Positions 17,186 to 25,186 of a stretch of 47,592 bases of DNA are shown here, in pieces. Position 1 is the first letter of the stretch, and every line of letters starts with the position of its first letter. The notes under the pieces were generated by a model. That model did not search any database. It saw only the letters and a program-made list of their open reading frames with translations, and was not told where the DNA came from. The position numbers and the translations under genes were made by a program. The stretch spans positions 1 to 47,592 of the forward strand of contig JAFEBA010000040.1 in NCBI GenBank assembly GCA_018266105.1, in the 5' to 3' direction. This DNA comes from a bacterium (lineage in GTDB: Bacteria > Vulcanimicrobiota > Xenobia > Xenobiales > JADMJV01).

Positions 17186-18494
17186 TTGTCCTTACCATGC
17201 ATGGTCTTGATGGCGCCCAGGGTCAGAAAGACGTGCTCGGGATCCTGAGTGTAGAGACGAGTCAAAAGCTTCTCGCTGGAGAAATGCTCCAGGCCCATGG
17301 AAAGCACCTCGCTGGCCAGATCAGGATACACCTTGCCAACATAAGGATCGACGAAGGTGTCTTCCAGAGCGACCTCGTCCTCCTTGTATTTGCCCTCGGG
17401 CACCAGACCGCTCAACTTTGTGGGTTGGCTCGAAAACCCGCCCTTTTCACAACGAGCTCGCACCCAGTCTTTATTGGCAATGCTGATCTCAGGATACTTG
17501 TATTCGGCCCGGTGGGCCACTTCATGCAAGGTCACACGCTTGGAAAACTTCGCACCGATGTTGACGGCATCGGTCTGACTGTTGTAGTTAGGACGGTCCT
17601 CGAGAAAAACGAACTTGAGCTGGCGAGGGACGGGCAGCCCGGTTTGATGATGAACTCGTTGACCCATTTGCCCACCTGGTCCTGGCTGATTCCATCCTTC
17701 TGCAACTGAGCCTGGGCGCTGGGTTCCAGCTTGACACGGTCGCGCACATCATTGGTTCGACCTTGCTTGCGCAGCTTGTTTAGAAACACCCCTGCCAGCT
17801 GCTCGGCCTGTTTGCGATTGGAGGCGGCTTTGTCATCCAGCGCTTTCTGGGCCGTTTCATACTGGTTATACAACGTCTGAATGCGTGCGTTGACTTCCTG
17901 TTTCTGCTTCAGTTGATGTGGCTGCAGACGTTCGTCCGGGGTATTCAAAAGCTTCGCATGGGTGCTGCACAAACCGTTTTGCTCACTGACGATGGCATCC
18001 ATTTTGCCTTGCAAGACCGGGTCAGGAGTGTGCAGCAACTGATCCATCTTGGAGCGCATGCCGGGCATGATCGCTTCCATAAACTGAATTCCGCCGTGAA
18101 TCTGGGGAAGATGGCTCTGATGGAGAGGAGCCTGGGGGGAAGGCTGACCCGACCAACCTACAGTGTTGTTGGCGATCTGTCCGGAGCTGCTGTAGGTCGG
18201 ACCGGCCACGGCGGGGCCTGAGCTCAACAGCCCGGCCCCGATCTCACCCATATCCAGACTCAAGCTCGTCGGCACAGGTGGCGCCGAAGTCTTGAGCGGG
18301 GGGGCAGGCACAACCAGCTCGGCCTGAGCTGGCTGTGCCTGCTCGGGCACGGGGGAAGCCGGCACCAGACCGATGATGGCACGATCCCCGGGCAACTGTG
18401 GGGCGATTTCCTCCAACTGAGGCAACGCCCGCTGACGCAGGGGTGCCGGCGTGAACTGAACGCCCTGGTTAAAGTTGAGTGGACCTAAGTGCAC
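17179..18494 (-). pseudogene. Frameshifted zincin-type metallopeptidase gene
   Basis: Two overlapping frames encode one protein. Frame one (17532-18494, GTG start) gives a signal-less, proline-rich N-terminus, then helical/coiled-coil sequence up to QVGKWVNEFIIKPG, after which it turns into Ser/Thr-rich nonsense. The second frame (17179-17667) continues from LPVPRQLKFVFLEDRPNYNS through TLHEVAHRAEY (the HExxH zinc motif) to YPDLASEVLSMGLEHF, whose Glu may be the third ligand, and ends at DNW. Rejoined near 17635-17645 the product is about 437 residues. A one-base loss at the junction explains the break, and I see no slippery heptamer. It may be a sequencing error or a real pseudogene. The upstream oxygenase gene ends seven bases before it. 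Confidence 0.75.
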
Positions 18495-18501
18495 ACTTGC
18501 T

Positions 18502-19413
18502 TTATTGGACTCCGCAAGGCCTTTTTCCTACGGCTTCGACTTCGTGGCTGCTGCGAAAAACCACGTCTCCGCGAACAATTACCCGTGGAGTTGCTCCAGA
18601 ATAGTATTCCACGTCGTGACAGAGCCGATGATCGAAGATCAGAGCCGAGCCCAGCTGGGGGCGCACCCCCAGAATGACTTCATCATCCCTGGTCAGACGG
18701 GTCCAATCCCCGTAATTGCGTTGTAACAACGGAGTTTCTTCCTGTCCGTCCCGGACAAACCGGGTTCGACCGCCACTCCCAGGCGCGGCTTCAGTTAAAT
18801 AAAACACCACTGAGAGCAAGGTTCGACGGCCATCCCCATAATCGAAGCTCTGGTCGTAATGGCAGCAGTGTTGACCACCCGATTCATAGCGCATGAAGCG
18901 CAACACAGGACTCAGTCCAACCCGACGCCAGCGCCGATGCGGCGGCCAGTCAGTGGCGGTGAAATCCTGCATGAGACGCTCGCAAGGAATGGCTGGCTCC
19001 AACAGACTCCAGAGCTGGGCGGCCAGTTCGGGGGACCAGGCGGTGGCTCGCCAGGAGCCACGCGCCTCCTCGGTCTGAGCGGTGCGAATGCCGCCTCGCG
19101 CGTCATCACCGGAGAATCCGAAGACATCCACGGCGCAACCTGCGCCGGAAGACTGCATGGCCCGGACCAACAGGTCGCAGTTCCGGGGATCAAGCACGTG
19201 GTGGGCCAGCAGGGTCAACGAATGGGTGTGCACCTCAAGGCTCTCCAGCTCAAGGCTCTGACTCTGAGGAAAGAGCTTCAGATCCGAGGGAGGCAACCAT
19301 TCTCCCGGCAAGGAGCCAGCGGGCGGACGGGATTCGCTTTGCATTGCCGGGAATTCGTCGGGGGTGAATCCATTTCCCGTGGTGTTTTTCCACCAGGAAC
19401 GCCTTGGGGGCAT
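18502..19413 (-). CDS. 2OG-Fe(II) oxygenase (prolyl-4-hydroxylase-like)
   Basis: A 303-residue dioxygenase using iron and 2-oxoglutarate. The metal-binding HxD is HYDQSFDYGDG (about residue 190), preceded by RFMRYESGGQH. The distal His and the oxoglutarate-binding Arg are in FDHRLCHDVEYYSGATPRVIVRGD. Between them FYLTEAAPGSGGRTRFV matches the family. It most resembles P4H-type hydroxylases, so a protein or peptide substrate is plausible. The ATG used here lacks a strong ribosome site; a second Met at residue 24 is possible because the first 45 residues are poorly structured. It appears to be first in a three-gene unit with the zincin and the 97-aa gene. Confidence 0.82.
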   Translation of the reverse strand: MPPRRSWWKNTTGNGFTPDEFPAMQSESRPPAGSLPGEWLPPSDLKLFPQSQSLELESLEVHTHSLTLLAHHVLDPRNCDLLVRAMQSSGAGCAVDVFGFSGDDARGGIRTAQTEEARGSWRATAWSPELAAQLWSLLEPAIPCERLMQDFTATDWPPHRRWRRVGLSPVLRFMRYESGGQHCCHYDQSFDYGDGRRTLLSVVFYLTEAAPGSGGRTRFVRDGQEETPLLQRNYGDWTRLTRDDEVILGVRPQLGSALIFDHRLCHDVEYYSGATPRVIVRGDVVFRSSHEVEAVGKRPCGVQ

Positions 19414-19428
19414 GCGAACCTGGCTCGA

Positions 19429-19986
19429 GTGTTACGTAAAATCGGCGTGATTCTCTTCCTGCTCGGCCTGTTGGCACGAGCCGACCAGCAATACTTCGTG
19501 GACGGCAATACCTTCCGGCACAAAACTCTGGGAATCAGTTTCCGGGTTCCTTCAGGCTGGGGGCCGGACCAAGTGGTCGTACAGGACGAAGGAGCCATCT
19601 TTAAACTGGTGGCTCCAACCGGGCGCACGACCATCGCCGTGTTGATTTGTCCCCACCGACAATCTGGCAGCGACGGTCCCGAGGAAAGCGAGAGCAAAAC
19701 TCTTGAGCAGTTGGAAAAAGAAGTCGCAACCACCATCCGTGGTTTTCGCTTGACCCGCCTCGGCAGTCGGAAGGTCAACAATCATCTGGTGGCATTACTG
19801 AGCGCCAGCGCCAGCGGGGGCCACCGTCTTCATCGTATCGCCGTCATTCCCGACGGGCCGAAAATCTGTATCCTCTGGATGCAGAGCAACAAAGAAACTT
19901 TCGACAGCTATGCGCCCAATTTCGAGGGCGTCCTGGATAGCTTCAACTGGGAAGCGCCGGTCCCAACGCAAGGAGAAGAGAAATGA
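19429..19986 (+). CDS. Exported hypothetical protein, 185 aa
   Basis: The start is GTG, giving MLRKIGVILFLLGLLARADQ, a clear signal peptide. The open frame extends upstream to 18859, but that part is antisense to the oxygenase gene and is not counted. The mature part begins FVDGNTFRHKTLGISFRVPSGW, the opening seen in small secreted proteins of the PsbP/DcrB-like kind, followed by alternating strands and a charged helical stretch (EESESKTLEQLEKEVATT). Function unknown. Its stop overlaps the next gene by four bases (ATGA), so the two exported proteins are probably made together. Confidence 0.7.
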   Translation: MLRKIGVILFLLGLLARADQQYFVDGNTFRHKTLGISFRVPSGWGPDQVVVQDEGAIFKLVAPTGRTTIAVLICPHRQSGSDGPEESESKTLEQLEKEVATTIRGFRLTRLGSRKVNNHLVALLSASASGGHRLHRIAVIPDGPKICILWMQSNKETFDSYAPNFEGVLDSFNWEAPVPTQGEEK

Positions 19987-20870
19987 AAAGAACCCTGATT
20001 GCAAGCTTGATTTTGAGCCTGGGGCTGAGTCTGGGGGCGCAAAATCTCAAGGTGTTTTTGAACAACAAACCATTTCCCGGTAAGACCGCCGGGGGCGCCG
20101 CCGACCTCTACGTGGAATGCCAGCCCGCGCTGAAATTGCTGGGCAACACCACCGTATTGGACCCGGCTGCCACTTCGGTTGAAGTCGAGGGGAAAACTCT
20201 GGAACTGCAAAATCAGAGCGGCCTCTTGATGTGCCGGGCCAAAGATCTCTGCTCCGTCTATGGTGGCCGCTATGACTTCAACAAGACCATGGGCACGGTA
20301 GATATCTATGCCTATGATCCGATCGCCAAAGCCAAAGAAGCCTTGGAGCGCATTCTGCGCCAAAAAGCCATTACCAGCCAGGCCGACTTCGAGGTCATGA
20401 CGTTAGTGGCCCGTCAGTATTTGATTCAGCAGTTGGGATTGAAGCTGGTGGATGACGTGGAGTTGAAATTGCTCACGCCCGAAGAGATGAGCAAAATCGG
20501 GGGGAGCAACCTTTCTTGCCTGGTCACTTACATTAAAGGTCACGGAAGCGGAACGGGTCGCTACATTTTCAACGTGGAAAGCGGCAATGCTCCGCTTCAG
20601 ACCTTTCACAGCCTGGCCTGGGCCTGGGGTGTCCAGTGGCAGAACTTGAATGGCGATGAGAGCAAGAGCGACTTGACCCATGGCTTTGGCGAGTGGGTGG
20701 CTTACGCCCTGATTCGTGACCTGGCCAAGGTGAACTGGTCCAGTCAGACTCTGCGCAACAGCACCATCCAACCCGGAGCCAAGGAAATCTTCAAGCAATT
20801 GATGACCATCGAGAAGCAGGGCAATATCGAGGCCGTGCTGGCCTACATCAAGAATCAGTCCAAGATGTAG
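19983..20870 (+). CDS. Exported protein with degenerate zincin motif
   Basis: A 295-residue exported protein (signal peptide MKRTLIASLILSLGLSLGAQ). Residues 22-105 resemble the copper-amine-oxidase N-terminal-like stalk domain (LKVFLNNKPFPG...LKLLGNTTVLDP...VDIYAY). The second half looks like a metallopeptidase that lost its metal site: FHSLAWAW stands where HExxHAW is expected, and THGFGEWVAYALIRDL where EGFxEWV is normal. The overall pattern (helix with H-A-W, loop, E-G-F-x-E-W-V) recalls DA1-type or related zincins. If so, it is a pseudo-enzyme, perhaps binding peptides. The start ATG follows GGAGAAGAGAA of the preceding gene. Confidence 0.7.
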   Translation: MKRTLIASLILSLGLSLGAQNLKVFLNNKPFPGKTAGGAADLYVECQPALKLLGNTTVLDPAATSVEVEGKTLELQNQSGLLMCRAKDLCSVYGGRYDFNKTMGTVDIYAYDPIAKAKEALERILRQKAITSQADFEVMTLVARQYLIQQLGLKLVDDVELKLLTPEEMSKIGGSNLSCLVTYIKGHGSGTGRYIFNVESGNAPLQTFHSLAWAWGVQWQNLNGDESKSDLTHGFGEWVAYALIRDLAKVNWSSQTLRNSTIQPGAKEIFKQLMTIEKQGNIEAVLAYIKNQSKM

Positions 20871-20916
20871 AATCCTAGCAACAAATCGGGGGCACCGGCA
20901 TCATAGGATGGCGCCT

Positions 20917-21606
20917 ATGAGCAACCTCAACGTAAATATCAAAATAGACCGGACTTCATCCGGCAACGCCCGCATCCACGGAAAAGTTGGCAATCAGTTC
21001 CATGACGTCAATGTCTGGAAGGGCCCGCAGCCTGGGGACGCCTACATCGAAGGCAATCAGAACGACTGCCCGACCACTTTGCGCCTCAATAGCGCCTTCG
21101 CCACCGAAGGCCAGGCCGTCTTTGGCCGCTTGGTAGGCGTGGAATTCAAGGGCAACTGGGTCCAGGAACCGTCCGAAGGTGACGCCCGGCTGATGCTCAA
21201 TAAGGCCCATCTGGAAATCGATCAGAATCCGGCGACCGGTGTGACCGAATCCTCAGGCACGCGCATCAAGAGCACCTGCACCCTGACCAACGATGAGGGC
21301 GATGAAAACGTGGCTTTGCTGGCCGACGGTTCACGCATCAATATGAAGGTTGACCGCCAGCCGGGCGGGGATATCGAAATCCGCGGCAAGAGCGGCGGCG
21401 AGAGCTTCCGTCTGCAGATGACCCGCCGCGGTAAAGACGGCGACCTGACCTGCAAGGGCACCCTCCCCGAGAGCCTCAGCTTGCTGCCGGTCATGTGGGA
21501 ACTCTATGGCGACGATTCCAAGGAGCCGCCCGCAAAGCCACTGTCCATGGGCGCGGTGGCCACCTTGAGCGCATTCTACGGCTTCGAGGCTCTGGCCACA
21601 AAATAA
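20917..21606 (+). CDS. Hypothetical protein with an internal duplication
   Basis: A 229-residue beta-rich protein with no signal peptide. Two similar blocks are visible: VNIKIDRTSSGNARIHGKVG near the N-terminus and INMKVDRQPGGDIEIRGKSG near residue 141, each followed by more strands and a G-D turn, so the protein probably arose by duplication of a domain of about 100 residues. I chose the second ATG (20917) because AGGATGG sits five to six bases upstream; the earlier in-frame ATG at 20908 has no ribosome site. No family is recognised. It lies 46 bases after the degenerate zincin gene and may share its transcript. Confidence 0.7.
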   Translation: MSNLNVNIKIDRTSSGNARIHGKVGNQFHDVNVWKGPQPGDAYIEGNQNDCPTTLRLNSAFATEGQAVFGRLVGVEFKGNWVQEPSEGDARLMLNKAHLEIDQNPATGVTESSGTRIKSTCTLTNDEGDENVALLADGSRINMKVDRQPGGDIEIRGKSGGESFRLQMTRRGKDGDLTCKGTLPESLSLLPVMWELYGDDSKEPPAKPLSMGAVATLSAFYGFEALATK

Positions 21607-21663
21607 CGCGGCCGGCCGCTTCGTTCTGTCCTCCCAGCGGGCTCCGGGTCAGGAATTCCAACG

Positions 21664-22164
21664 GTGCAGAACGAACGGCCCGGCATGACGATTCAACTTT
21701 GCTTCGTGTGCCTGGGAAATATCTGCAGGTCACCCACGGCCGAAGGGGTCATGTTGCATTTAATCGAGCAGCGTGGCCTGAGCCATTGCATCAAGGTCGA
21801 TAGTGCTGGAACCGGAGGCTACCATCTTGGTGAGCCGGCCGACCCTCGCTCGGTCCAGGCGGCTCGCCGTCGGGGAGTGCATCTACCCAGCCGGGCCCGG
21901 CAGTTTGAGAAGAGTGACTTTAAGCGCTTTGACTACATCCTGGCCATGGATAGCTCCAACCTGCAGGCTCTAGAACGTCTGGCGGCAGGCCAACATCTGG
22001 GTAAGATTCATTTGCTGAGGGACTTTGATGCACAGTCCGCTCGAGGAAGCAGCGTCCCGGACCCTTACTACGGTGGCGATCGGGGCTTTGAGGAAGTCCT
22101 TGACCAGTGCTTTGAGGCCTGCCAGGGCCTGTTGCAGCACCTGATCCAGCAGCATCAGCTGTGA
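21664..22164 (+). CDS. Low-molecular-weight phosphotyrosine phosphatase family protein
   Basis: A 166-residue cytoplasmic phosphatase. The P-loop CLGNICRS (Cys16 nucleophile, Arg22) is at the N-terminus and the general-acid Asp is in VPDPYYGG near residue 137, both exactly as in LMW-PTP. Numbering is from the GTG at 21664, which has AGGA nine bases upstream. The ATG at 21685 would match the usual family length and is an alternative. Its stop overlaps the fructosamine-kinase gene by four bases. In other organisms LMW-PTPs also act as ribulosamine-5-phosphatases, and the coupling here makes that role at least as likely as tyrosine dephosphorylation. Confidence 0.93.
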   Translation: MQNERPGMTIQLCFVCLGNICRSPTAEGVMLHLIEQRGLSHCIKVDSAGTGGYHLGEPADPRSVQAARRRGVHLPSRARQFEKSDFKRFDYILAMDSSNLQALERLAAGQHLGKIHLLRDFDAQSARGSSVPDPYYGGDRGFEEVLDQCFEACQGLLQHLIQQHQL

Positions 22165-22970
22165 AGATCCGGACCCGTCAGCCGCTGGCCGGCGGAGACA
22201 TCTGCCGAGTGGAACGGGTGGAACTGGAAGACGGCCGAATTGCGGTGCTCAAAACCCACAGCGCAGCACCCTCTGGTTTTTTCGCAGCCGAAGCCTGGGG
22301 ATTGAGCTGGCTCCGCGAAACCTCCAGCTTGCGTCTGCCGGAGGTGCTGGAGCTCGGTGAGCAGTCTCTGCTGCTGGAATGGCTGCCTCCCTCGGCGCCC
22401 CGTCCGGACTTTGACGAATTTTGCGGACGGGGCCTGGCGGCGCTGCACGCCTACCCGGAGGCTTCGCTGGCCGGACTGGATCAGGACAACTTTATCGGTC
22501 CTTTGCATCAGTCCAATCGTTCCCATCCGACCTGGCCGGAGTTCTACGCCGAGCAACGCTTGCTCCCGCTGGTCGAAAAGGCCGTGAAGCGAGGACTTGG
22601 ACACGAGAACTGGACTTTCCGGTTCCAGAGGCTGGCCCGGAAATTGAGCGATTGGCTTCCGCAGGAGCCACTGTCGCGCCTGCACGGCGACCTCTGGTCA
22701 GGCAACCTGCTGGTAGGACCTGGCGGACAGCCCTGTCTGATTGACCCGGCCGTCTACGTGGGCCAGCGCGAAGTAGACCTGGCCATGATGCGACTTTTTG
22801 GAGGTTTTGGTGCTCGTGTTTTCAGCGCCTATGAGGAGGCTTATCCACTTCAGCCGGGCGCGGCAGAGCGTGTGCCTTTGTATCAGCTCTACCCGCTGCT
22901 GGTCCACGTGTTACTGTTCGGAGGCGGCTACGCCGGAGCGGTCGATGAGGCCTTGCGAAAGCTACCCTGA
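22161..22970 (+). CDS. Fructosamine/ribulosamine 3-kinase family protein
   Basis: A 269-residue kinase of the FN3K family with an APH-like fold. The ATP-binding Lys is in IAVLKTHSAAPSGFFAAEAWGL. The catalytic loop HGDLWSGN (D177, N182) and metal-binding LIDPAVYVGQREVDLAM are perfect family signatures, and ending in GGYAG is also typical. FN3K enzymes phosphorylate sugar amines attached to proteins so that they fall off, repairing glycation; bacterial members mostly prefer ribulosamines and erythrulosamines. GTGA overlap with the LMW-PTP gene implies coupled translation. The stop overlaps the convergent nitrilase gene by nine bases. Confidence 0.93.
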   Translation: MKIRTRQPLAGGDICRVERVELEDGRIAVLKTHSAAPSGFFAAEAWGLSWLRETSSLRLPEVLELGEQSLLLEWLPPSAPRPDFDEFCGRGLAALHAYPEASLAGLDQDNFIGPLHQSNRSHPTWPEFYAEQRLLPLVEKAVKRGLGHENWTFRFQRLARKLSDWLPQEPLSRLHGDLWSGNLLVGPGGQPCLIDPAVYVGQREVDLAMMRLFGGFGARVFSAYEEAYPLQPGAAERVPLYQLYPLLVHVLLFGGGYAGAVDEALRKLP

Positions 22971-23897
22971 GACCGAGCATTCCTTACGGGTGTCACGCGG
23001 CAGGTTCCAGCCCGAAGGGTCGGGTTCGCTGAGAGTGGTCAGGTCAATGTCGGCGACGACCAGATTGGGATGCTCGCTCAGGTTCTGACAAAGACCATTT
23101 GGACCCACAAAGTAGCTCTCACCAAAATAGGGCTGATTCCAGGGCTTCTCGCTGCCCTTCCGGTTGGAACCGCCGATAAAAACATTGAATCGCGCTGCGT
23201 CCGTGGGAAACTCCAGGTGCCACATGCGCTGAGACTTGGAGCCAAAGGTGATCGCCGGACTGAAGATCAGCTCTGCTCCCTGACGAGCCAGAGAGGGCAT
23301 TACGTAATAAAAGTGGCGGTCGTAACAGATGGACACGCCAATTTTGCCTAGGGAAGTTTGAAAGACCGGAAAAAGCGGGTCGGAAGAGATGTTGCCTGGA
23401 GCCGGCGTGTTGTCGGCATCGCTGCGGTCATAGTAAAAGTTCTCGTGAAATGAGCCCTGCTCATTGCCGCCAAAAGGGATGTGGGCCTTGCGAAATTTGC
23501 CCAGGCATTCCCCCTTCTCGTCGATCACCACGGCCGTATTGAAGCGCTTTTCCCCGGCCTTCTCATAAATCGGAGCAATGACAATCAAGCCCAATCTGCG
23601 AGCCGCCTCACGCAACTCAGTCACCGTGTTACCGTGCTGAGCATCTTCGGCCATGGGAATCCACATCGGATCCGTACCCAGAGCAAAATAAGGAGCCGGG
23701 AATAACTCTCCGAAACAGATTATCTGCACGCCCTGACTCCTGGCTGCCTCCATCAAATCGATATGATGCCGAACATTGGCCCTGCGAATCTCTTCAAGTC
23801 GCTCAGAGAGAGAGCCCAGCTCCTCGACCGTCTCCGGCATGAACTGATAAGCATTTTTTGTTTCGGTCAGGGCAGCCCGCACGATGCGACGAGACAT
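22962..23897 (-). CDS. Nitrilase-family amidohydrolase (beta-ureidopropionase-like)
   Basis: A 311-residue carbon-nitrogen hydrolase. The Glu-Lys-Cys triad is visible: E in IICFGELFPAPYF, K in GKFRKAHIPFGG and C in IGVSICYDRHF. The extended sequence around the Cys and the ending ESYFVGPNG resemble N-carbamoyl-beta-alanine amidohydrolases and related N-carbamoylputrescine amidases. AGGAGGATT lies just before the ATG. Two bases separate it from the stop of the M20 hydrolase gene, so the two form an operon and presumably share a pathway of N-carbamoyl amino-acid (pyrimidine or hydantoin) breakdown. The exact substrate is inferred. Confidence 0.88.
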   Translation of the reverse strand: MSRRIVRAALTETKNAYQFMPETVEELGSLSERLEEIRRANVRHHIDLMEAARSQGVQIICFGELFPAPYFALGTDPMWIPMAEDAQHGNTVTELREAARRLGLIVIAPIYEKAGEKRFNTAVVIDEKGECLGKFRKAHIPFGGNEQGSFHENFYYDRSDADNTPAPGNISSDPLFPVFQTSLGKIGVSICYDRHFYYVMPSLARQGAELIFSPAITFGSKSQRMWHLEFPTDAARFNVFIGGSNRKGSEKPWNQPYFGESYFVGPNGLCQNLSEHPNLVVADIDLTTLSEPDPSGWNLPRDTRKECSVSG

Positions 23898-23899
23898 GA

Positions 23900-25165
23900 C
23901 TAATCCTCCTGGTTGGCCAGCTGCAAGGCCACGTCCAGCATCACGTTAATGCCGTCGGAACACTGCTTGGGAGTCGAAAACTCACGTGGATTGTGACTGA
24001 TACCGTCATATTCGCCAGGACAAAAAACCATGGAAGCCGGACAGATGGCGGCAAATTCCTGGGCGTCGTGGCCCGCGCCGGCCACAATCCGCAGATGACT
24101 CAATCCGGCCCGCTCGGCCGCTGCCTGAATGCGATCCTGAAGGCGAGCGCTGAACTCTACCGCAGGAGTTCGGGCTGTCTGACGCCAGCGGATCTCCACC
24201 CCATCAAGCTGCTTGACCTCCTCATAAAAAGCCAGCAAATCCGCTTCAGACTTCTGCATCAGTTCATTGCTGGGATTGCGCAGATCGACGGTGGCCTCAA
24301 CCTTGCCCGGAACGATATTGACCAGACCGGGGACAGGTGCGATACAACCCATCGTGGCCCGCATCTCGCCGTAATTGCCGGTCGCAATCATCTCTCTGAG
24401 TTTGAGATTGATGCGCGACGCGGCCACACCTGCATCACTGCGCAAATTCATGGGGGTCGCTCCGGCGTGACCGGACTTGCCCACGATGGTCAGAGCCTGC
24501 CAGGAGATCGACTGCACGCCGGTGACCACGCCGATTTCGATTCCCTTCTGATAAAGGATCGGTCCCTGCTCCACGTGGCACTCCAGGTAAGCGTATGGCG
24601 GGGTCACTCTCTCGTCGTGCTCGCCCAGGAAACCAATCTTCTCAAGCTCGTCGCGCAAGCGCAGGCCGTCCCGATCTCTGAGCTCGTAAGCGTACTCAAG
24701 AGGCAGACGCCCACAAGCCACGGCGCTTCCCAACATATCAGTTCCAAAACGGCAACCCTCCTCATCCGTGAAGAAGGCCACCTCCACCGGCCGCAGAGTT
24801 TCGATTTTGTGGTCGTTCAAAGTGCGCACGATTTCCAGGGCGCCCAGCACGCCCAGACAACCATCGAAGCGGCCGGCGGTGGGCACCGAATCGATGTGGG
24901 AACCCAGCAAAACCGGCTTCAAATCGGAGCGACGGCCGGCCCGGCGAGCGTAGACGTTGCCGATGCGGTCCACCCGGATCTGCAGACCCAGCTCTTTCAT
25001 CCAGCCCAAAACCAGCCGTCGTCCCTGGCCGTCTTCGGCGCTCAAGGCCAGTCGGCACACGCCCTGAAGGCCGGTTTCATCGTCCTGGTAGCGGCCGATC
25101 TGGCCGAGTTCCTCCAAAGCGGCATAGAGGCGTTCGGAGTTTATGCGGGTTAAAGACTCAGGCAT
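23900..25165 (-). CDS. M20-family Zn amidohydrolase (N-carbamoyl amino acid / allantoate type)
   Basis: A 421-residue dinuclear zinc hydrolase. Metal ligands and signatures of the allantoate amidohydrolase/N-carbamoyl-L-amino-acid hydrolase group are present: LLGSHIDSVPTAGRFDG, FTDEEGCRFG, YLECHVEQGPILY, GKSGHAGATPMNLRSD (dimerisation and substrate) and VAGAGHDAQEFA. The enzyme should cleave the ureido or related amide group, releasing ammonia and CO2 or urea depending on substrate. It overlaps functionally with the nitrilase two bases downstream. There is no signal peptide. The upstream FHA gene lies 21 bases away on the same strand, so the transcript may begin there. Confidence 0.9.
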   Translation of the reverse strand: MPESLTRINSERLYAALEELGQIGRYQDDETGLQGVCRLALSAEDGQGRRLVLGWMKELGLQIRVDRIGNVYARRAGRRSDLKPVLLGSHIDSVPTAGRFDGCLGVLGALEIVRTLNDHKIETLRPVEVAFFTDEEGCRFGTDMLGSAVACGRLPLEYAYELRDRDGLRLRDELEKIGFLGEHDERVTPPYAYLECHVEQGPILYQKGIEIGVVTGVQSISWQALTIVGKSGHAGATPMNLRSDAGVAASRINLKLREMIATGNYGEMRATMGCIAPVPGLVNIVPGKVEATVDLRNPSNELMQKSEADLLAFYEEVKQLDGVEIRWRQTARTPAVEFSARLQDRIQAAAERAGLSHLRIVAGAGHDAQEFAAICPASMVFCPGEYDGISHNPREFSTPKQCSDGINVMLDVALQLANQED

Positions 25166-25186
25166 TCACGCGAATTCCTGGAGTTT

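Noticed and set aside
17620..17660. Programmed -1 frameshift in the zincin gene
   Set aside because: No X-XXY-YYZ heptamer in the needed frame and no strong downstream hairpin seen by eye; a lost base explains it more simply.
18859..19428. Upstream extension of the exported 185-aa gene
   Set aside because: Antisense to the 2OG oxygenase gene; the GTG at 19429 is followed at once by a clean signal peptide.
23993..25153. 386-codon + strand open frame
   Set aside because: Wholly antisense to the M20 hydrolase gene, whose motifs are clear; the antisense product is His/Gln-rich with no family features.
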